From Bacillota bacterium (GTDB lineage Bacteria; Bacillota; Clostridia; Lachnospirales; Lachnospiraceae): DNA of 64,000 nt. The stretch lies in assembly GCA_023437715.1 (NCBI GenBank), contig JAEZFK010000053.1:124001-188000 (forward strand). Direction: 5' to 3'. Positions 59,809-64,000 of the stretch are shown piece by piece (the stretch's first letter is position 1; each line of letters begins with the position of its first letter). The position numbers and the translations under genes are program-made. Under the pieces are notes generated by a model. It did no database searches and was not told where the DNA came from. It saw only the letters and a program-made list of their open reading frames with translations.

Positions 59809-60671
59809 TGGGAAAGAAAAGAAAAAAAGAAGCAGCGGCGGCCCAGCCTTATACAAAGGCTACCGCAGCAGTACAGGCTGTCATGACAGTTGTCGCCCTT
59901 ACTTTTCTGGCTCCGCTGTTTATTATTGTCAATTACTCCTTTAAAACAAAAAAAGAGCTGTATATCAACAGCCCTCTGGCCCTTCCTCAGTCCTTTCATC
60001 TGGATAATTATGCAAAAGCCATTGATAAGCTGAATATGGGCACCACCTTTGTAAATACCTTTATTTATACGGCTGCCAGCGTCTGTATCCTGGCTATGCT
60101 CTGCGGTGTGACCGCATGGGCCATTGCCAGATGCGGGCATAAGTTTTTCAAGTTCTGCTATATTTACTTTATTATAGGAATCCTCATTCCCTATCAGGCC
60201 CTGTTTTTACCTATTTATACCATCGGCTATAAAATGCACTTAACCAACACGAGATTCGGCATCATATTCATGTATGTGGCGACGGGAATCTCCTTTGGCG
60301 TATTTTTAATGAACAGCTTTATGTCCACGGTTCCGGTGGAGTTAGAGGAGGCGGCAAGAATCGACGGCTGTTCCGTCTTTAAAACCTATTTTTCTATTGT
60401 GCTTCCGCTGTTAAAGCCTGCCATGGCTACTCTTGTCATCATGCAGTCTTTTCAGATCTGGAATGATTATCTGCTGGCCAGCCTTTATGTCAGCAAAAAG
60501 CAGTTAAAAACCCTTACAGTTGCAATACAATCCCTGTTTTCCGCTCAGACCAGCGATTATTCAACGGCAATGGCGGCAATCGTGCTTTCTGTTCTGCCTA
60601 TTGCAATTCTGTTTATGTGCCTGCAGAAATATTTTGTCAAAGGAATGACCGTAGGAGCGGTGAAAGGTTAA
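59805..60671 (+). CDS. Carbohydrate ABC transporter permease (MalG-like)
   Basis: 288 residues, six membrane segments after a basic N-terminus GKKRKKEAAA. EAA loop: LEEAARIDGCSVFKTYFSIVLPLL (about 178-201). AGGAGG precedes ATG 59805; a second ATG at 59808 is equally possible. It pairs with the preceding permease. Confidence 0.95.
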   Translation: MMGKKRKKEAAAAQPYTKATAAVQAVMTVVALTFLAPLFIIVNYSFKTKKELYINSPLALPQSFHLDNYAKAIDKLNMGTTFVNTFIYTAASVCILAMLCGVTAWAIARCGHKFFKFCYIYFIIGILIPYQALFLPIYTIGYKMHLTNTRFGIIFMYVATGISFGVFLMNSFMSTVPVELEEAARIDGCSVFKTYFSIVLPLLKPAMATLVIMQSFQIWNDYLLASLYVSKKQLKTLTVAIQSLFSAQTSDYSTAMAAIVLSVLPIAILFMCLQKYFVKGMTVGAVKG

Positions 60672-60683
60672 AAGGAGAAGCTT

Positions 60684-62798
60684 ATGGATTCAATATTAAA
60701 GGAATATACTCTGGGCGATATGACGGCCCGTTATTTTACAGATGAGGAACAGCATGTGGGATTCCTGTTATATCCCGGACACATGGCTGTGCCGGAACAG
60801 CCGGAGAAGCAGGGGAAGCTGGACGGAATGGTGCAGCTTAAGCTGACAGGAGACATTTACAATGGGGCCTATGCCCCCGGCAATACCCTGCGGGGCGGAG
60901 AAAGCGTCCGCCGCCTTCGTTTTAAGGAGCAGAAGGAGCGGAGAGAAGGGAAGATGCTTCTCATTACCACCACCCTGACGGACCGGCGGGGATATGTGGT
61001 GAACCACTTCCTGCGGTGGGAAGAGGGGCAGAGATTCGTGGAAATGTGGAATGAGCTGTTCAATGAAAGCCATGAGCCAATCTCTCTGGAGATGATTTCC
61101 AGCTTCTCCCTTACAGGCATTTCCCCCTACGTAAAAGGGGACGGACATAACCGGATACTGGCTCACCGCCTTATGAGCCACTGGAGCCAGGAGGGAAGGC
61201 TGCTGACCCAGACCATGGAGGACCTTGGACTGGAAACGTCCTGGAACATGGATTCCGTCCGGTGTGAACGCTTCGGCCAGGTGGGCTCCTTGCCGGTAAA
61301 TAATTATTTTCCTTTTCTTGCTATGGAAGATAGGGAAAATCACGTGTTCTGGGGCGTCCAGCTGGCCCACGGCGCTTCCTGGCAGATGGAAATTTACCGG
61401 ATCGATGAAAATATAGCTGTCAGCGGAGGTCTTGCAGACCGGGAATTCGGACACTGGATGAAGGCCGTAAGGCCTGGGGAGCGGTTTGCCACGCCTGTTG
61501 CCATTGCAACCGTATGCCAGTCAGAATCCATTGATATTCTCACCGGACGGCTGACGGAGGCAGGGGAAAAGGCAGCAAATGAAGGTCCTTTGGAGGAACA
61601 GGACCTGCCCATTGTATTTAACGAGTACTGCACCACCTGGGGCTGTCCGTCCCATGAGAACATAATGGAAATTCTAAATGCCATCAAGGGAAAGGGCTTC
61701 ACGTATTTTGTCATTGACTGCGGCTGGTACAAGGCAGAGGGCGTGCCCTGGGATATCAGCATGGGCGATTACCAGGTGTCCGGGACCCTGTTTCCTGAGG
61801 GGCTTAAAAAAACCGTGGAAGCCATTAAGGCGGCAGGCTTAAAGCCGGGAATATGGTTTGAGATTGAGAACGTGGGAAAGGCCTCCATGGCCTATGAGCT
61901 GGAAGAGCATCTTCTCCATCTGGACGGAAAGGTTCTCACAACCACCAGAAGAAGGTTCTGGGATATGAATGATCCCTGGGTGGAGGAATACCTTACGGAA
62001 AGGGTTATCGGGCTTTTAAAAAGGTATGGCTTTGAATACATGAAGATCGATTACAATGATACCATAGGAATGGGCTGCGACGGCTGTGAATCTCTGGGAG
62101 AAGGACTGCGCAGAAACATAGAAAAAACCTATGAATTTCTGGAAAAGGTGAAGCGGGAGATCCCCGGCATTGTGCTGGAAAACTGTGCTTCCGGCGGCCA
62201 CCGCCTGGAGCCCCGGTTTATGGCGGCAACCAGCATGGCCTCCTTCTCCGACGCTCATGAATGCGAAGAAATTCCCATTATTGCGGCTGATTTACACCGG
62301 GCAATCCTGCCCAGGCAGAGCCAGATATGGGCCGTAATCAGGCAGGACGACTCCTTAAAACGGATCGCCTATTCCATGATAAATACGTTTTTGGGAAGAA
62401 TGTGCCTTTCCGGAGACGTGACCAGACTGGAGCCTGGGCAGTGGGATGTAATCCTTAAAGGAATGAATTTTTATGAGAAAATTGCTCCTGTTATAAAAAA
62501 AGGACAGACCTACCGGTTTGGGAACCAGGTGACCAGCATCCGTCATCCGGAAGGGTGGCAGGCTGTGGTTCGGGTGGGAGATGACGGCAAATCAGCCTAT
62601 GCTGTGCTCCATGTATTCGGCGGAGAGGTCCCGGAACGGATCGAAGTGCCTCTTCCGGCAGATTGTCCCGGTTTTATATGGGAAATTTATTCCGATACAC
62701 CGGAAGAAATAACCATTGAAGACAGAATATTGAAATATTCGCCAAAGGAAAACAGAAAAGCAGCGGCTGTATTCCTGGGAAAGACAGAATTATTATAA
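60684..62798 (+). CDS. GH36-family glycosidase (alpha-galactosidase or alpha-N-acetylgalactosaminidase)
   Basis: 704 residues, no signal peptide, so intracellular and acting on imported oligosaccharides. N-terminal beta-supersandwich (1-~310), TIM barrel (~310-620) and C-terminal beta domain. The catalytic nucleophile is Asp456 in YMKIDYND; the acid/base is probably Asp523 in SFSDAHE. FVIDCGWY and NCASGGHR are further family motifs. The MGCDGCESLGEGLRRN insert after the nucleophile recalls clostridial alpha-GalNAc-active members, so the sugar is not settled. Twelve nt after the permease gene. Confidence 0.9.
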   Translation: MDSILKEYTLGDMTARYFTDEEQHVGFLLYPGHMAVPEQPEKQGKLDGMVQLKLTGDIYNGAYAPGNTLRGGESVRRLRFKEQKERREGKMLLITTTLTDRRGYVVNHFLRWEEGQRFVEMWNELFNESHEPISLEMISSFSLTGISPYVKGDGHNRILAHRLMSHWSQEGRLLTQTMEDLGLETSWNMDSVRCERFGQVGSLPVNNYFPFLAMEDRENHVFWGVQLAHGASWQMEIYRIDENIAVSGGLADREFGHWMKAVRPGERFATPVAIATVCQSESIDILTGRLTEAGEKAANEGPLEEQDLPIVFNEYCTTWGCPSHENIMEILNAIKGKGFTYFVIDCGWYKAEGVPWDISMGDYQVSGTLFPEGLKKTVEAIKAAGLKPGIWFEIENVGKASMAYELEEHLLHLDGKVLTTTRRRFWDMNDPWVEEYLTERVIGLLKRYGFEYMKIDYNDTIGMGCDGCESLGEGLRRNIEKTYEFLEKVKREIPGIVLENCASGGHRLEPRFMAATSMASFSDAHECEEIPIIAADLHRAILPRQSQIWAVIRQDDSLKRIAYSMINTFLGRMCLSGDVTRLEPGQWDVILKGMNFYEKIAPVIKKGQTYRFGNQVTSIRHPEGWQAVVRVGDDGKSAYAVLHVFGGEVPERIEVPLPADCPGFIWEIYSDTPEEITIEDRILKYSPKENRKAAAVFLGKTELL

Positions 62799-62844
62799 GA
62801 AATAAAAACAGAAATTTGCCGGTCTGACACTGATTAAAAAGTCA

Positions 62845-62873
62845 TTGACATGAATTAATTTTCATGATAATGT
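62845..62873 (+). promoter_or_regulatory. Sigma-A-like promoter in the gap
   Basis: TTGACA, 17-nt spacer, TAATGT. Together with the terminator at 63071 it would bound an RNA of about 225 nt. Confidence 0.5.
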
Positions 62874-63070
62874 ATTCCGTAGGTTCACTTTTTGAATGCG
62901 GTAGAGGATATCTGGAAAAATTGAAAGCGGATATTATGGATGTAGTATTAGTACGAAAACCGGTGAAACGGTTATTATCATAACCGTTGATAGAGATTTG
63001 GAAAGTATCTGTATAATGAAATAACACCGGAAGACATCACAAAGTAGGAGAATTTTTCTAAGTTGCAGGT

Positions 63071-63104
63071 AAGCCGATATCCAAGTTACGGATATCGGCT
63101 TTTA
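63071..63104 (+). terminator. Terminator in the gap
   Basis: AAGCCGATATCC pairs perfectly with GGATATCGGCTT across 7 nt, followed by TTA. Confidence 0.85.
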
Positions 63105-63352
63105 TTACATAAATTACTATGACGAGAATAAGGAGGCTGTCAAGGAGAGTTTGGCATAAGGATAACAGGAGGTGATGGCATAAGCTGCGAATAAAGGAAG
63201 AAAGAGATCAAGAAGCGTTCAGGGGAAAATAATATAACATCAGGTTGTTTATAATATGAAGGGAAACTATGTAATAAAACATTGGGAATTGTCAGTTTGA
63301 AGAAAATCATTTTTCGAATGTACATGAAGCATGTGCAGGAACGGAGGAAAAA

Positions 63353-64000
63353 ATGCAAGACTGTTTACTGAAATTGAATTTGCCGGAATACGTACAGGAT
63401 ATACTCTCTCATTCAAAAGGCGTTATTGTTCCAAAAACGAGAGAAGAACTGCTGACCCTCGCTATGGGAAGTTCTGATAATGAGGTATTTAATGTTGAAT
63501 ATGAGGTAAAGGGCAAAGGCAAGGTGCTGGAAGCCACCGCAACGAAGTGCAAGAACGGAGTTGTTGTCAACTATACCGATGACTATATGAGACGCCGGGA
63601 CCCGGACTGTCTGCTGGTTTCCGATGATAAGCCAACGGATAAGCCCAGATATCAGGAAGTCTACAACAGTGATTTTGAGCCTTTGAGAAAGGAAACCTTT
63701 GACTGGCTGAAAGAACAGGAGCTTATCTTTTTCCCGTTTAAGTCGGGCGGAATTGAATACGGATACGATTCAATTCTGATCGCCCCTTCCAATGCGGGAT
63801 TTTTTGCTGCCGCTCTTGCAGACCTGCAGGGATTTTTAAACATTGATGAAATTAACTGGGATTTCAAGCCGAGAGCGGTTGTCTTCCTGGCTCCTCCTTT
63901 CCGCCATACACATTTTGACGGAAAACAGATCGTTATCCACAACCGTCTGGACGGCATTCATGAAGTATATTCCTATAACTTATATCCGGGTCCCAGCGCC
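63353..64000 (+). CDS. DUF4914-family protein, N-terminal part (runs off the right edge)
   Basis: 216 residues are visible without a stop. MQDCLLKLNLPEYVQDILSH, then NGVVVNYTDDYMRRRDPDCLLVSDDKPTDKPR, AGFFAAALADLQGF and FLAPPFRHTHFDGKQIVIHNRLDGIHEVYSYNLYPGPSA fit what I recall of the clostridial DUF4914 family (about 600 residues, some resemblance to PEP-carboxykinase-like nucleotide binders). Function unknown. CGGAGGAAAAA precedes ATG 63353. Confidence 0.75.
   Translation, partial: MQDCLLKLNLPEYVQDILSHSKGVIVPKTREELLTLAMGSSDNEVFNVEYEVKGKGKVLEATATKCKNGVVVNYTDDYMRRRDPDCLLVSDDKPTDKPRYQEVYNSDFEPLRKETFDWLKEQELIFFPFKSGGIEYGYDSILIAPSNAGFFAAALADLQGFLNIDEINWDFKPRAVVFLAPPFRHTHFDGKQIVIHNRLDGIHEVYSYNLYPGPSA

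Larger units (their letters stand above)
62799..63352. other. 554-bp gap with promoter, hairpins and possible gene relic
   Basis: Besides the promoter (62845) and terminator (63071) listed separately, a perfect 9-bp hairpin AACGGTTAT-TATC-ATAACCGTT lies at 62967-62988. Short frames on the plus strand (for instance NAVEDIWKN, then in another frame KIESGYYGCSISTKTGETV) read as if one small gene had been frameshifted; this is speculative. No other gene or RNA was recognised between 63105 and 63352. Confidence 0.4.

Noticed and set aside
1..64000. CRISPR arrays, rRNA and tRNA genes
   Set aside because: No regularly spaced direct repeats and no rRNA or tRNA signature were seen on either strand by eye; short tRNAs cannot be fully excluded without a search tool.

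Overview
The window looks like chromosome of a Gram-positive, anaerobic, motile member of the Clostridia, most likely a Lachnospiraceae species of the Lacrimispora/Clostridium type. The reasons are AGGAGG-type ribosome sites, frequent TTG and GTG starts, consensus sigma-A promoters, a class A PBP, Rex, Fe-S PurF, PyrK/PyrD type 1B, a lysine riboswitch, a CIRCE element, a YesM/YesN-type two-component system and a DUF4914 gene. Placement is by protein resemblance only.

Layout. 1-5.7 kb: class A penicillin-binding protein (minus strand, runs off the left edge), YigZ/IMPACT protein, TypA/BipA behind a leader with two terminator-like hairpins, and a tandem OB-fold SSB-like protein. 5.8-9.3 kb: CobO-like adenosyltransferase, lysine riboswitch with dapA-dapB, a small lipoprotein and an unknown basic protein. 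9.4-15.6 kb: purC-purF, purB, a LysR regulator and purA. 15.6-24.8 kb: a small membrane protein, a secreted choline-binding-type repeat protein whose C-terminus looks like an inactivated zincin, an ABC-F ATPase, rex, nnrDE, alr, a MazF toxin without an obvious antitoxin, and a CNNM/CorC protein. 24.9-34.4 kb: chemoreceptor, YebC, M28 peptidase, two GNATs, PepF, a nitroreductase and a CIRCE-controlled Hsp20. 34.5-43.6 kb: YkgJ protein and pyrF-pyrK-pyrD. The pyr run is then interrupted by a ~5 kb integrative element inserted at the very start of pyrE, and the complete pyrE follows. 43.6-52.5 kb: small membrane proteins, VanZ-like protein, M29 aminopeptidase, a second chemoreceptor, and purE-purM-purN-purD. 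52.6-62.8 kb: a carbohydrate locus with sensor kinase, AraC-type response regulator, two paralogous solute-binding lipoproteins, two permeases and a GH36 glycosidase. The right edge holds the start of a DUF4914 gene.

The element (37905-42910) is bounded by a 37-bp direct repeat of the first codons of pyrE. It carries AT-rich cargo (a cell-wall-binding protein, a zinc-ribbon membrane protein, a metallophosphoesterase), a PerR-like regulator with a PTPS/QueD-like zinc-ribbon protein, an Xis-like protein and a gutted integrase. It appears unable to move on its own. Its right end rebuilds the pyrE start, so PyrE is intact but uncoupled from pyrFKD.

A second theme is a family of intergenic hairpin units that end in the downstream gene's ribosome site. 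They lie before dapB (in tandem), the LysR gene and purM, with a looser relative after pyrE. The dapB and purM copies show a compensatory base-pair change, which suggests selection for the RNA structure. Promoter, terminator and fold calls were made by eye and were not computed.
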